A stretch of 64,000 nt of DNA from Oreohelix idahoensis (Eukaryota > Mollusca > Gastropoda > Stylommatophora > Oreohelicidae), in NCBI GenBank assembly GCA_024509875.1, contig JAMPIV010008522.1:749001-813000 (forward strand). Direction: 5' to 3'. A program made the position numbers and the translations under genes. Of this stretch, positions 26,366-36,704 are shown in pieces (the first letter of the stretch is position 1; each line of letters opens with the position of its first letter). The notes under the pieces are model-generated. The model ran no database searches and had not been told where the DNA came from. It saw nothing but the letters and a program-made list of their open reading frames with translations.

Positions 26366-28270
26366 TATAGTTGTCGTGTTTCTTCATAAGACTAATTAAT
26401 AAGGTTCTTGCACATGTAGTCAAAGAAGTTCGAAGAGAGCTCGAAAGTACGAGAATGAATGAATGTTTATAATTAGTGGTGTCTTGCTAGGCAGTCTGAG
26501 TTTATTTAAAAAGATTGTGATTTGTAAGCAAAGTATTTTATAACGCGACCTTGATAAATGTTGGCGCGATAGTGGTAATGTGATATGACCACGTGACAGA
26601 CTCGTATGAGCAGACATAGGGCGAAGTTCGGAGAGGGAGAATAGTTCGAGTTTGGTAGAGCTGCTGTAGAGATGGACGTATTCTCAAAGTATGTTTGCTA
26701 ATACAGGTAGTACTTTGTTTACGCGATATACGTTCCAGACACTACGCGTAAATAGAAATCGCGTACATTGAACAGAATTTTCTCATTCAAATACATGTAA
26801 AGTCTGTCTGAGATAAGACAAATAGTCTGAGTAAAGTCTGAGACAAGACACAAAAACTCTGAGTGAGGACTGAGAAGAAAGATGAGGTATGGTGTTGAAT
26901 GTGGATGGAGTGAATTATAGCTTTCATGAGTAAAAGGTCAGATGATGACTCTCACCTCCTACCACTCCGTGACTATGTTTAAAAAAAACTACTTTCACTC
27001 CGCCTCTCTCTTCTATGAGTAAGATTAAGAACACTATAGTGACTCCACAAACAATCAAGTACAAGTACAGATAGGAAAGACATCTGATCCGCAGATTGAT
27101 TGTCTAATTTATTAACCACAAAAAATATTATGGCGAACAAAATTTCAATCACACAAAGACAAGAAGTCATACAGCGCTATAGTCCCAAAGAGAAGAAAAA
27201 TCATAGAGACAAATAAAATGATAACAATAATAGTAGTAATCGAACTAAACTGGAGGCAAGAGCGTGGCTATCACGTCTGAACACACCCACTAATTGTTGG
27301 CTTGCTAGCGTATTAAGTATCCTGCAGAGAAAATCCTGAAATAAAGATACCCGTTGAGTCTTTTTGGCCAGCAACACAGCTGTTATACACCACTTAACGC
27401 ACAATATCCAGCTATTTCTCCAGCTTTCACCTCACTATTTCTTTATCAGAGTCCACCTCCCAAAAAGTCCTTCTTTGTCGGCACACTGGTGTGAAATTTC
27501 GCCTGTGTCGACTGGTCGCCGGCTTAGATATGTTAACTCTTTCCTCCAAGTCGCCGACAATCCGTGAAATAACTATACATCCACCAAGGTTTAATTTAAA
27601 TTCCAATGCTGTACCATTGTGCTTTAAATCTAGGATCGCAAAGGGTGTTTATGAATGCACCTCGCGATTTAAAGGCGATGGAGGCACTAAATCCACTATT
27701 GACGCCGGCCCGTCAATCCTGTGATGGTGCGTAATACTGTGGATAAAAGAGGGCTGACGATGGCTACAAGGTGATAGAGCTTTCGATAAGGTGTAGCTTT
27801 CTGAAAGTTGATGCCGGTGGAGCATGGGCGCTCCACGTATTTGGTGGGAGTGGCGTAAAATTCCCAGCCAGGGAAATCACCCGAATGCACACGTGGTAGG
27901 ATGTCGGGAAAATAAAACACACCAATATAAAGGGTTTGAAGATTTCTCCTTCCTTTCCAGGAACGCAAAAATGGGCAAGTGGCAAGGGGTCCCGCGGATC
28001 TGTCAGATGAAGGCACCTATCGCTGAAATGGAACATGTAAAAAATATCTTAGCCGCTAGCCTCGTCAATGTTACAACAACTATTAAACCAAATGTATACA
28101 TGGTGCGTTACACCTCTTCTCAACCCTTCTCGTCCCAAGTGATCATCGCTCCGTGTCTGCGTCGCTGTTGTTGTTGTTGTTTTCGTCTACTATGTTGCTG
28201 TAATACCCTGTTCAACCTGAAATTTGGTTATAATTGGGGTATATTGTGTGTTTACTTTCTTCGGTGCTAG
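26366..28270. other. Stretch without recognised genes
   Basis: Contains at 26704-26800 a short segment resembling a Tigger/pogo terminal repeat (TACAGGTAGTACTTTGTTTACGCG) and, at 28165-28185, a GTT microsatellite. An open frame at 27824-28270 (+) has no recognisable similarity. The part at 27700-28060 looks less AT-rich than its surroundings but I cannot assign it. Confidence 0.35.
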
Positions 28271-28279
28271 CCTGTTATT

Positions 28280-28311
28280 AGTCCTGAAAAGGACTGGTCC
28301 TAAAAAGGACC
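28280..28311 (-). other. Two abutting histone-type stem-loops
   Basis: On the - strand GGTCCTTTTTAGGACC (28311-28296) is followed without a gap by AGTCCTTTTCAGGACT (28295-28280). Each has a perfect 6-bp stem and 4-nt loop (TTTT, TTTC), the size and loop of the metazoan histone mRNA 3' stem-loop. A purine-rich GAAGAAAG follows about 17 nt downstream (near 28255-28263), where a histone downstream element would sit. They lie about 95 bp after the stop of ORF1. Confidence 0.7.
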
Positions 28312-28405
28312 ACTAGCTGCCTGTCAGGATACCTCTTTGCTCTTGTCCATTCGGGGTGTCGTGGCGTGTTCATGGTGTACATTTGCTGTTTTCCTATCTG
28401 GCTTG

Positions 28406-30448
28406 TTAGGTTTTGTGAGTTTTTGCCCTCCTCGTTTCTGCTTCTTGTGTCTTCCTTTCCTCCTGTATCAGGGAAAGCGCTTTTTCTATGATTGTTGGGA
28501 GTAGCTCTTTTATCGTTTCCTCGATGACTTCTTCGTTTGATTGGTCGTTCGTTTTAGTGTCTTTTGTGTTTGATGTAATTTCTTCAATGGTCATTCTTTC
28601 TGCCTCTATTCTTTTCGCTGTCATTTCCTCGATGGCTCTTCGCTCTGCTTCAATTTTCTTGAGAATTTTTGAGTTTTCTTCCGTCAGTTCTGTCAGCCTC
28701 TTTACATCTGCTTCTATCTGCTGCTGAAGGCTTTGCATGTCTTTCATCATGTCTCTGACGTTCTGTAGTTCTATTACATCATCACCGCTGTCGTTGTCGT
28801 CTTCGGGAGCCTGCTTGTTTCTGTTTACGGCCTGTAGTTTCATTTTCATATCTTTGACTTCAGCGGTTAGTTTGTGTAGCTGTCTTCTGTCGATCGTGCT
28901 TTGTTTTTCTGCAACATCCGCAGCCACTCTGTTTTTTGCCTCTTTGAAAGGTATGTTTTTGGACACGGCCTCCTTCAAGATGCTCTTTGTTTCCTGAAAC
29001 ATCGGGCAGCCTCGGTACCTAGCCCCGTGGTTTCCGAGGCAGTTTGCACAGGTTCGGTTTGGATTTATGGCCTTGTAATTGTTATCCTCCTTCGCTTTGG
29101 TACAGTCGCGATATGGGTGGCTACCCGCACAATACCGGCAAACTGCATCTCTCCTGCACGTTTTCTTGGTGTGTGAATATTTCTGGCAGTTGGAGCACTG
29201 CATCACCGGAGGGATATATGCCTCTGTCTTTTTTGTAGTTGTATGGAGCATCAGTCTCTCGGGTCTTGTCGATCCTTCTACCGTAACTATCATTAGGTTG
29301 GTATCTTTCTTGGCCCAGGTTTTTAGCCTTTCAACCTGCGTGATTTTAAGATTTGCGTTTTCAGCTTGAAGGCGTCTGTGGACCTCGCCTTCGGAACATC
29401 TGGTATCCACCCCTCTGATGACCAACTTCTTTGTTGTCTTGTACTTTTCCACCACCACTTTAATTTGGTGGGGCAACTGGATTTCCTTTGGACCGGATTC
29501 CAGTTCGATCATCAGCGAGGTTGTTTTGTCTGTGTTGTTGAGAGAAAGCACTACTCCCTTTTCGTGCCTCCCTACTTTGGCGATACCTCTCCGTCCAGTT
29601 ATCACCTCGAGGATGTTGATCACATTGTTGTCGGGTAGGGCCCTGAGTGAGGCCTCACTTCCTGACGTCTGGGTAATCTTTACGATCCTCTCCTGTATCG
29701 TTTCTGTGTTGTTTGTCTTTTTAGTGTTTGGTCTTTGTTTCCTTCTACAGGCTTGGTTCAGATCTTGTTCCTGTTCTTTGTTATACGGTGTCATATCTTG
29801 CGTCTAAGCCCTTGAGTTGTCAGCTGTTGTTTCTTCAGTATCAGGAATGGTATCTTGCTTCTCAGTGGTTTCGATGTCCAGCACGCCTGGGGCTACTTCT
29901 ACTGTTGCTTCTTGAAGAGCGAGCCTAAGGGACTCGTCTCCGTCTTCAAGTCTTCGAAGTGCATCTAAAATGGTCTCTGCGATATCTTCCTCTTGTACCT
30001 GTCTGTGTTGAGGAGCTGCCTCTATCACTTCCTTCATAGTGCTTGCAGGTGGGTCGGCTGTCATCTCGGCATCGTGCGGCTTCTCTGTCATAGACCGGGT
30101 TTCTGCTGACGAGTCTGGTACGTGTGGTGGTGGCAGCCTGGATATAAGCTGTTGTTTTCTTTTCTCCAGCTGTCGTAACGCTCTCCAAATTTCTTTATGT
30201 TCTGGGTCTTCTTTATCTAGGCAAGGGGTCGGGCCACTCAGACTCTCAGTCGGGTCGACGCATGTCACAGCTAACTCCGTCGTTTCCGGTGTTATAGAAG
30301 GGCCGGTCCCGGCACGAGTACTTGGGGCAGTCTTGCTCTCTGGCTGTCTGTCATTGTTGATTTTGATATTGTGATTACCCTGGCTGTTCTGCGCTGGTGG
30401 GCTGGTGTAGACCTTCCTCTTTTTAGCGTGTGGCTTATGTCTGGGCAT
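28406..30448 (-). pseudogene. Gag-like ORF1 of a non-LTR retrotransposon (I/jockey type)
   Basis: One frame of 681 codons runs from MPRHKPHAKK at 30448 to the stop at 28406, broken only by a single TAG at about 29801-29803; without it the halves are 214 and 462 codons. The N-terminal part is basic, then Pro/Thr/Glu-rich. The middle carries three CCHC-type zinc knuckles between about 29200 and 29010 (CSNCxxxxHxxxxC, CRYCxxxHxxxxC, CANCxxxHxxxxxxC), the hallmark of ORF1 in I, jockey and R1 clades. The C-terminal third is Glu/Lys/Ile-rich and probably coiled coil. ORF1 binds the element RNA during retroposition. No ORF2 follows: after about 95 bp come the stem-loops at 28280-28311. The copy could be 3'-rearranged or an ORF1-only derivative. 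Confidence 0.85.
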
Positions 30449-30480
30449 TTTGACGATAATGCGATCTTTTCGAGTAGTGG

Positions 30481-30496
30481 CGTCCTGAGAAGGACG
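30481..30496 (-). other. Histone-type stem-loop in the leader of ORF1
   Basis: On the - strand ACCAA is followed by CGTCCTTCTCAGGACG, a perfect 6-bp stem with a 4-nt loop, 33 nt upstream of the ORF1 start; CGAAAAGA follows about 9 nt later. The same core with ACCAA in front occurs in the repeats at 39728 and 55664. Confidence 0.65.
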
Positions 30497-30550
30497 TTGG
30501 TGTCTTGAACGGTTTTGTAAAATGATGAGTTCCGCCCGCTAGGCCATGCA

Positions 30551-30560
30551 GTTTATATTA
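30551..30560 (-). promoter_or_regulatory. Candidate TATA box upstream of ORF1
   Basis: TAATATAAAC on the - strand about 105 bp before the ORF1 start codon. Most I-clade LINEs use internal TATA-less promoters, so this could be flanking or fortuitous. Confidence 0.3.
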
Positions 30561-30843
30561 CCCCCCTCTACACTTTTCGTTTGCTCTCTAGCTAGAAGAG
30601 CGAACAAGCAGGTGGCTGGAGCAAGCCAACTTGAGAAAAACGCACTGGCCTATGCAGTTATGCACGGCGAAGTAAAGGTGTGGGAGGGGGTAGATAAACA
30701 TTCCCACAGTGAACCAGTAACCTGGCACGCAGCTGATCTCAATATGAACTGGTCAGCGGTGCCTAATGCTCAAGCTATTAACAACATCCAGTTGCAAGGC
30801 TGGCAGCTGATTACATCAGCGGGCTGATACACAAAATATCATG

Positions 30844-30846
<3 letters not shown>

Positions 30847-30931
<85 letters not shown>
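30847..30931. repeat. (TA)n microsatellite
   Basis: A pure TA tract upstream of the ORF1 element. Confidence 0.95.
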
Positions 30932-30934
<3 letters not shown>

Positions 30935-31009
30935 GGACATATACGGCTACTTATTAGCGAATCTCTATATGAGTCAAAAACAATACATCCACATAGTAGT
31001 CTTACTTAC

Positions 31010-31402
31010 TTACTTAGTCGTTCCTCTTCTACCGTGAGGTGTAGAGGTTTGGAAGAGAGAGCGCCAGACTATTTTATCAGCTGTCTTCTTCCTGGCCTGG
31101 TTCCATTCTAGTCCTCGGTCCTTCAAAGATTGTCTAATGTTGTCCTCCCAGCGGACTCTGGGTCGTCTTGTGGGTCTGGATCCCTGGCTCTTTGTTTCCC
31201 GTGCTTGTCGTGGTAGCCGATCTTCTCCCATTCTGCAGACATGGCCAAACCATCTTAGTTGGGACTGTTCTATTTGGGTCTGCAGCGGGTGGGATTTTAG
31301 GCCTTGACGTATCGTCTGGTTGCGGACCATGTCTCTTCTTGTTACTTCAACCACCTTCCTCAGATATCTCATTTCTGAGGTTTGGATCTGGCTTTTGTGG
31401 GT
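31010..31402 (-). pseudogene. LINE ORF2 C-terminal fragment
   Basis: An open frame of about 130 codons reads EMRYLRKV, TRRDMVRNQTIR, QLRWFGHVCRM and a closing basic RPRVRWEDNI segment. This is the region after RT in RTE-like LINE ORF2 proteins (R..RN..I, L.W.GH..R). RT itself is absent, so it is a 5'-truncated insertion. It ends with a stop at 31010. Confidence 0.75.
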
Positions 31403-32620
31403 TTAGTAGTCAATAAATCAAATTAAATACAGTTACACTATTGTTAAGGACAAAAACAAAACTCTCTGACTCAACACAAGAGACCAGTAAATTTGTTTAC
31501 CTTAAACTCTGGATTCAAAAGATCCTCTTTAGTGAGACTATTCAGATATATGTACATGTTATGATGGAGTTAATTTGTCTAGATGGGCTTTCCACGAACT
31601 TCTAAAGTTACCGTACAGTTGGCTTTAAAAAAAATCTTAAGTGGCATACAAACAGTTTCTTTCAGAAAAAAAACTATCTATAGCTTCTTAGTGTTTGTTG
31701 GGTAATGGTCAAGCCTTAAAAATGCTAGAACCCACTACACATGAACTACCTCCGTCTAAGTTCAAAACCCAAGGGAAAAAAACAACTACCAAGGTACTTA
31801 AGAATTCTTACCGAAATTGTGAAGAATTTCCCACATTAAAAGTAACAGCAAACTGCACAAAATCTCTGCCTCCTCAAGACAAAAAGTTCCAGGGACTAAA
31901 AGCAGTTAAATACAGAAAGGGACTCATTATATACAAGAAATCGGTCACAGGTGTCAGAACACCTGGACAGAGCCCGAAGAAACAACGAAACAGTTACAGG
32001 GAACTTTCCTGCCAGTGCCGCAACTACAAAAGGGTTTGCGTCACAGAGTGACCGCACTGGAGCTACGAGCTTACCAGACTTCTTCCTGGAATAAAAAACC
32101 ACGGGGAAAAATTTTGCCGACCAGCGAGGACCGTTGCGGACGCGTCACAAAGACACTCTTACCAGCATTAAAGGACCTTTCATCGCCGCTGGCTACTTTC
32201 GCGGGAGCAAAGGGGAGTTAACTTGTCAGATCAAAGTGACGTGCTAGCAGCCACCGAAAACAAGAAAAACGATGAAAAATGGGCGTGCCTACAATCAAGA
32301 AGAAGATCGGGGGGATGGTGCTCCACCCTAGGGCCAACATTTGGAACCCAACGTCACAGGGATGCCTTCCATCAAACTTCTAGATATTTTTCTGCGGCTT
32401 CTTTGTGTGCAGCTTCATATTCTTAAAGCCATATCGAACCCTTAATTTGCTAAACCATTAAAAACTAGCAGTAAATTATTTAATTTTAATTTTCTTTTCT
32501 AAAATTTTCAGAGACTTTTAACCTTTGCAGGCACAAACCTGTAGCTAGTCGGAATATTTACTCTGTTCAGGTGATGCAGCCATGTTTCTAACAGATTTTC
32601 CATTCTTTCTATTATGCTAT
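31403..32620. other. Unassigned stretch with one 118-codon open frame
   Basis: An open frame at 31695-32051 (+) encodes a basic, Lys/Thr-rich sequence without a recognised motif; start context and codon use give no support for it being a gene. Nothing else was recognised. Confidence 0.3.
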
Positions 32621-32624
32621 TTGT

Positions 32625-33228
32625 TCACGTAGATGGAAGTTGCAGCCCATAACGATGTGCCAGATTTAATACGATGCTTTTTTTTGCCTTTTTGTCACTA
32701 GCGCGTAAAGTGTTTTTACTTATGTTCAATGCACTCCTTATCATGGCAATTGACTGACCACTTTCATAGCGCGTCATTACGTCCAGTTTGTGATTCATTG
32801 CTGTTGGACTTTTGACATGTTTTCCAGCACTGCTAGGTGCACTATCACTTGCTGCAAGCTTAGAGATCATAGTTAATGTTTTGAAATCACTAATAATATT
32901 AAGTGGCAATTAAAACTTCACAATTTAGCATATGTTAGTTCAATGTACATGAAATACAAATGTATACTAGCACAATGCCGAAACATAGAGCACGTAGTTC
33001 GAGGTCTGTACAGCGTGACTTAAAACCCGGGAATCAACGTCACTTGGATGACGTCATCACTTTGCTCTAGCTCTCCCGTTGGCGTGCAGACAAAATAGTG
33101 TAAAATTGTCAAAATATCGGGTCGCATAACTTCGTCTTTGCCGCACAAAGAAAACAAAATTCCTAAAAATTAATGCGCTGATGTTCGAATTCGCGTAAAT
33201 GAAACTCACGTAAACAGAGAACTTACTG
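32625..33228 (-). mobile_element. Tigger/pogo-type transposon, 5' part
   Basis: On the - strand the end at 33228 is preceded by TA and reads CAGTAAGTTCTCTGTTTACG, a typical Tigger terminal repeat. At 32909-32625 an open frame carries the N-terminal CENP-B/psq-type helix-turn-helix (NHKLDVMTRYESGQS ... ALNISKNTLR) of Tigger transposases. The DDE domain and other terminus are not seen. Related terminal fragments are at 26704-26800, 41228-41412 and 55200-55372. Confidence 0.7.
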
Positions 33229-33353
33229 TATTTCTGCCTTACCGAACCTTGAAATGTTTTCTCGCGTGGTAAACTCTGAGATCTCAAAGAACCGCCTCTT
33301 CGTCCATCATATCAAACATTGCTTTGATGTCACCTTCTATTTTGTTTTTCCAG

Positions 33354-33479
33354 AACCTTGCCAGAACAGGGAGCAATACATCGACTACGATATCTGTAGT
33401 CTGGTATCGCCAGCTGATTGTAACGATCTTAGGATGGGCGAGCATTATCGTACATTCTGTGCGGAGATCTGCTCTTGCA
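33354..33479 (+). CDS. CAP-superfamily gene, ShK-like cysteine cassette exon
   Basis: A 126-nt exon (42 codons), acceptor TTGTTTTTCCAG, donor GTAAGT, phase 1 at both ends. It encodes six cysteines spaced C-x11-C-x7-C-x12-C-x3-C-x1-C with Asp and Tyr residues after the first cysteine, close to the ShK (SXC) module, although the last pair is one residue tighter than usual. ShK-like modules occur after CAP domains and in many secreted invertebrate enzymes and peptides. The phase and strand match the exons at 6939 and 20086. The last codon is completed by the next exon, not identified with confidence. Confidence 0.72.
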
Positions 33480-33567
33480 GTAAGTATTTATAATATATCT
33501 GATTGTGTGGGTGTTTGCTTGTGGTGTCTGAGCTTGCTTATACTGCTATATGTATGTGTGTATGTCT

Positions 33568-33720
33568 CTAAGACACCCGTGTGTTACCGGGGCCCGAAAG
33601 GGGAGCAAAGAATAGTAACACTGTCCCCTGCCAAGCATGTCGTAGAAAGCGACTAAGGAGGGTTGGGCATGGGGCCGGTTACCCCATCCTGTAAAAAATT
33701 TAAACCACAAAAAACTTCAA
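33568..33720 (+). repeat. Dispersed repeat with GGGGCCCGAAAGGGG core
   Basis: ACCGGGGCCCGAAAGGGGAGC, AATAGTAACACTG, CATGTCGTA and GCGACTAA recur in this order; the first half is present inverted at 39470-39545. Likely part of a LINE or SINE family. Confidence 0.5.
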
Positions 33721-33756
33721 CAAATATGGACAAGTCAAATAAAGAAAATTACATGG

Positions 33757-33885
33757 AGAAGAGAGTTGGAAACAGAGGTGAAAATGATGAGGAGAACATG
33801 GAAAGAACTTGAGATGATGGCACGTGACAGGAGGACTTGGCATGTGTTTGTTGAAGGCCTATGCTCCTTTGGGAGTGGAGGGTTA
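33757..33885 (+). pseudogene. RTE-like LINE ORF2 C-terminal fragment
   Basis: Reads RRELETEVKMM, TWKELEMMARD and TWHVFVEG without a stop over 40 codons; the same tail as at 25590-25836 but better preserved. Confidence 0.6.
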
Positions 33886-34235
33886 TGATGTCTCTAAGTA
33901 TGTCGATGTATTATGTATGTATTCGGAAAAAACAAACAAAAACACAAATAGTAATACGTCTTACTAAGAGAAAAAACCTACGTTGCGGCCACAAGGCCTT
34001 CGTCAGGGACAGACAAACAAAAGACAGAAGGGAAAGAAAGTGAGAATTAAGTGGAGAACATGAAAGTATAGAAATAAGAGAAAAATACTCCCTCATGTGT
34101 GTCACATGTCACGGGTGATAAATATATATATATATGGTAAGAGAAGAGGTAGAAAGAGTAACAAAAAAAAAAAAAAATTTATATAAAAATTTAATTTAAA
34201 AAAAAAAAAAATAAAATACCCGTCTTACAGCAGTT

Positions 34236-34288
34236 CTCCTCATATACTCATATACTCATACTCATATACTCATATACTCATATGTATG
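34236..34288. repeat. ATACTCAT minisatellite
   Basis: Tandem CATATACTCATA units with small length variation. Confidence 0.8.
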
Positions 34289-34299
34289 TATACGTGTAT

Positions 34300-34535
34300 G
34301 CCCCGCATAGTTACCGAGGGTCTATGAGGAGACAGAGAAAGAATATCACAACTGCTCCCTCATGCATGTCGTAAGAGGCGACTAATATGAAATGGAGCTG
34401 GCAACCTTATCAGGTAAAACATACTGCTACAGAAACTACAGCTACAAGAGGATGTGAATGTTTTGTGCAGGCCTCTTACCAGGAGGCCAGATGCAATCGT
34501 GGATCCATGCTCAATTGGGAGTGAAAAGGGAAAAA
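34300..34535 (+). repeat. Dispersed repeat (CATGTCGTAAGAGGCGACTAA family)
   Basis: The best copy in the window: ATGTCGTAAGAGGCGACTAA at about 34363, then GGAGCTGGCAACCTTATCAG, TACTGCTACAGAAACTACAG, GCAGGCCTCTTACC and CCATGCTCAATTGGGAG. Partial copies at 24930, 38965 and 57145. Not assigned to a class. Confidence 0.55.
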
Positions 34536-34569
34536 AAACATAATGATAAGTGGACTAGGTTCTGTGTCT

Positions 34570-34790
34570 ACCTGAATGTGTATTTGAATGTGTACCTGAA
34601 TGTGTACCTGAATGTGTACTTGAATGTGTACTTGAATGTGTACTGGAATGTGTACATGAATGTGTACTTGAACGTGTACTTGAATGTGTACTTGAATGTG
34701 TTTTTGAATGTGTACTTCAAGGTGTACTTGAATGTGTACTTGCATGTGTACTTGAATGCGTACTTCAATGTGTACTTGAATGTGTCTGTA
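34570..34790. repeat. 12-bp minisatellite
   Basis: About 18 tandem units of TGAATGTGTACT. Because 12 is a multiple of 3 the array is open in several frames on both strands (repeats of NVYL or IQVH in translation); not a gene. Confidence 0.93.
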
Positions 34791-34799
34791 TGATAAGAT

Positions 34800-35915
34800 C
34801 GTACATGTATTCTTGTGTGTGTATCTATGGGTCTGTATGTGTCAGTGCATACTTGTTTGAGCGTACGTGTCCTTACTGTTGTCTGTTCCACTGTGTACTT
34901 AGCGATATGTGTGTATAAATATTTATGGTTTCGTGCTGGTTGTTAAGTGATGATGCTGCTGCTTGTCTGTTGAGTCTGAATTAGTGTGGTTTTGGTTCAT
35001 AATTGTATTATACTGGTGACAATCTACCAACTGCGTCTCGGGTTGTTTTAGTCTCATGGTCTTAGGGGGTTTATTTTTCTAACACTAATCAACAGAAAAT
35101 CTGGCTTCATGTTCTTCATAATCGAGTATGGGTAAATTCGTAGCATTCACTTAGACTGCCCTGTGCCCGAATTTGGTGTAAATTGTAAATACTGTACTTA
35201 GTATTTCAATTCAATGAACTATAGACATCAACTTCGAAGTCCATTCAATATTTCGACTCATTTAAGTTTACACAAGACGATTTCACATAATGGAAGATAC
35301 ATAAATATAATGAACCATGTCCGTTTCACTGTCACTATTCGATCCAATATTATCGTCCTTGTGTACTTTCAGTATCAGCGACTATACATTTATTTCATTT
35401 GTACTCTCCTAAGTTCGTTACAATAAAGTTCCATCTGAACACATTATTACTTTGGTTCGTCCATTTTTAACGTCTACACTGTTTTTGTGAGAGTTTAAAG
35501 AACACTTCAGGAGACGAACAAAAACGTACAACTAAGAGATAAAAAAAAACCCACCCAGCACCAAGCAGCACTGATTTTATTCAGTAACTTGTACTTTTAT
35601 AAGAATGCAATTTATGTGTTAATGAATACCTCTGGGAGAAAAAGCACCCAGGGTCCATAGAAAAAATATCATATGCGGAAGTAGAGATGAATTGCACATA
35701 AAATAAGAAGCCAATATTTAGCACAACTCGTCAAATATGGCGGGGGAACCGTAGGAAGGGGACGACAAGGAATACACGAAAAAAGATATATTAAATCAGA
35801 AACTGAAATTCTTATTCATCTAACGACAGTCGTCACGTGATAATTCGTAAACATCATTAAAAGGTCAAGGTAGTCATATAGCAGATACTGCAGGTGGGGA
35901 GTGAAGTGTTAGAGA
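34800..35915. other. AT-rich DNA, nothing recognised
   Basis: Short open frames such as 35214-35426 show no motif. Confidence 0.3.
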
Positions 35916-35924
35916 CTTCAATAT

Positions 35925-36215
35925 ATTAGGTCCTGCATCGAGAGGTGGGGGTGACCAGATCCTTTCCCCGTTGCCTTTTCCTTCCCTAACTCAGCAACAA
36001 AGTCAGATACCCATTTACAGATGGGTCGACTGGAGCGTGTCGGCACCATGAATCGGACCCGGCACTTTTGCCGCGAGAGACCAGCGTTCTTACCGTATAC
36101 AGCATAGGCAATTGTAATCGCGTAGCCCCAGGTGACCTTCATTAGCCTGTAACTACCCAGCGTGTCAGGGACATAGGAAGCATTTTCTGGATGGGCCATT
36201 CCTTGTCTCACCACA
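35925..36215 (-). mobile_element. tRNA-derived SINE, second family
   Basis: On the - strand a tRNA-like head with a B-box-like GGGTCCGATTC (complement at 36050-36060) and GGTGCCGACACG is followed by CACGCTCCAGTCGACCCATC, TGTAAATGGGTATCTGAC and a GGAAAAGGCAACGGGG tail region, a layout familiar from animal tRNA SINEs. It does not share the body of the 25898 and 51840 copies. Confidence 0.55.
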
Positions 36216-36254
36216 ATTTTTTTCAAGTAATATGTATGTATGTATATATATACA

Positions 36255-36259
36255 GTATA

Positions 36260-36317
<58 letters not shown>

Positions 36318-36336
36318 TGTGTGTCTGTGTGTCTGT
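36255..36336. repeat. (GT)n microsatellite
   Basis: GT tract with a GC interruption, ending in GTGTCT units. Confidence 0.95.
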
Positions 36337-36704
36337 AAATTAAAAAAAAATTGGTATGGAATCAGTTTTACAAATTAACGTATACAGAAAACATGGGACG
36401 TTTCGACATTTACGTCAGCCACAGTTACAAACAGACGACACAGATAAATTTAGATATGTTAATAGACAAAGACAATGGACGCTGTAAATAAGTGGGCAGA
36501 AATGTATGAAGCAACGATATGATGCAGAAAGATAAAACATCCAAAAACACGAAACAAGCAAAACAAAGTATTAACTCAAGAAATTGAACAAATAATGAAA
36601 ACAGAAAATGATGCAACAAAATCAAATAGTATCCTAGGTAAAACGTTACCAAGGAAGTTACGTACCAGCACTCAAATACGTAAATAGAATAGAAACGAAA
36701 TATA

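Noticed and set aside
34458..34891. Open frames on both strands with NVYL or IQVH repeats
   Set aside because: Produced by the 12-bp minisatellite.
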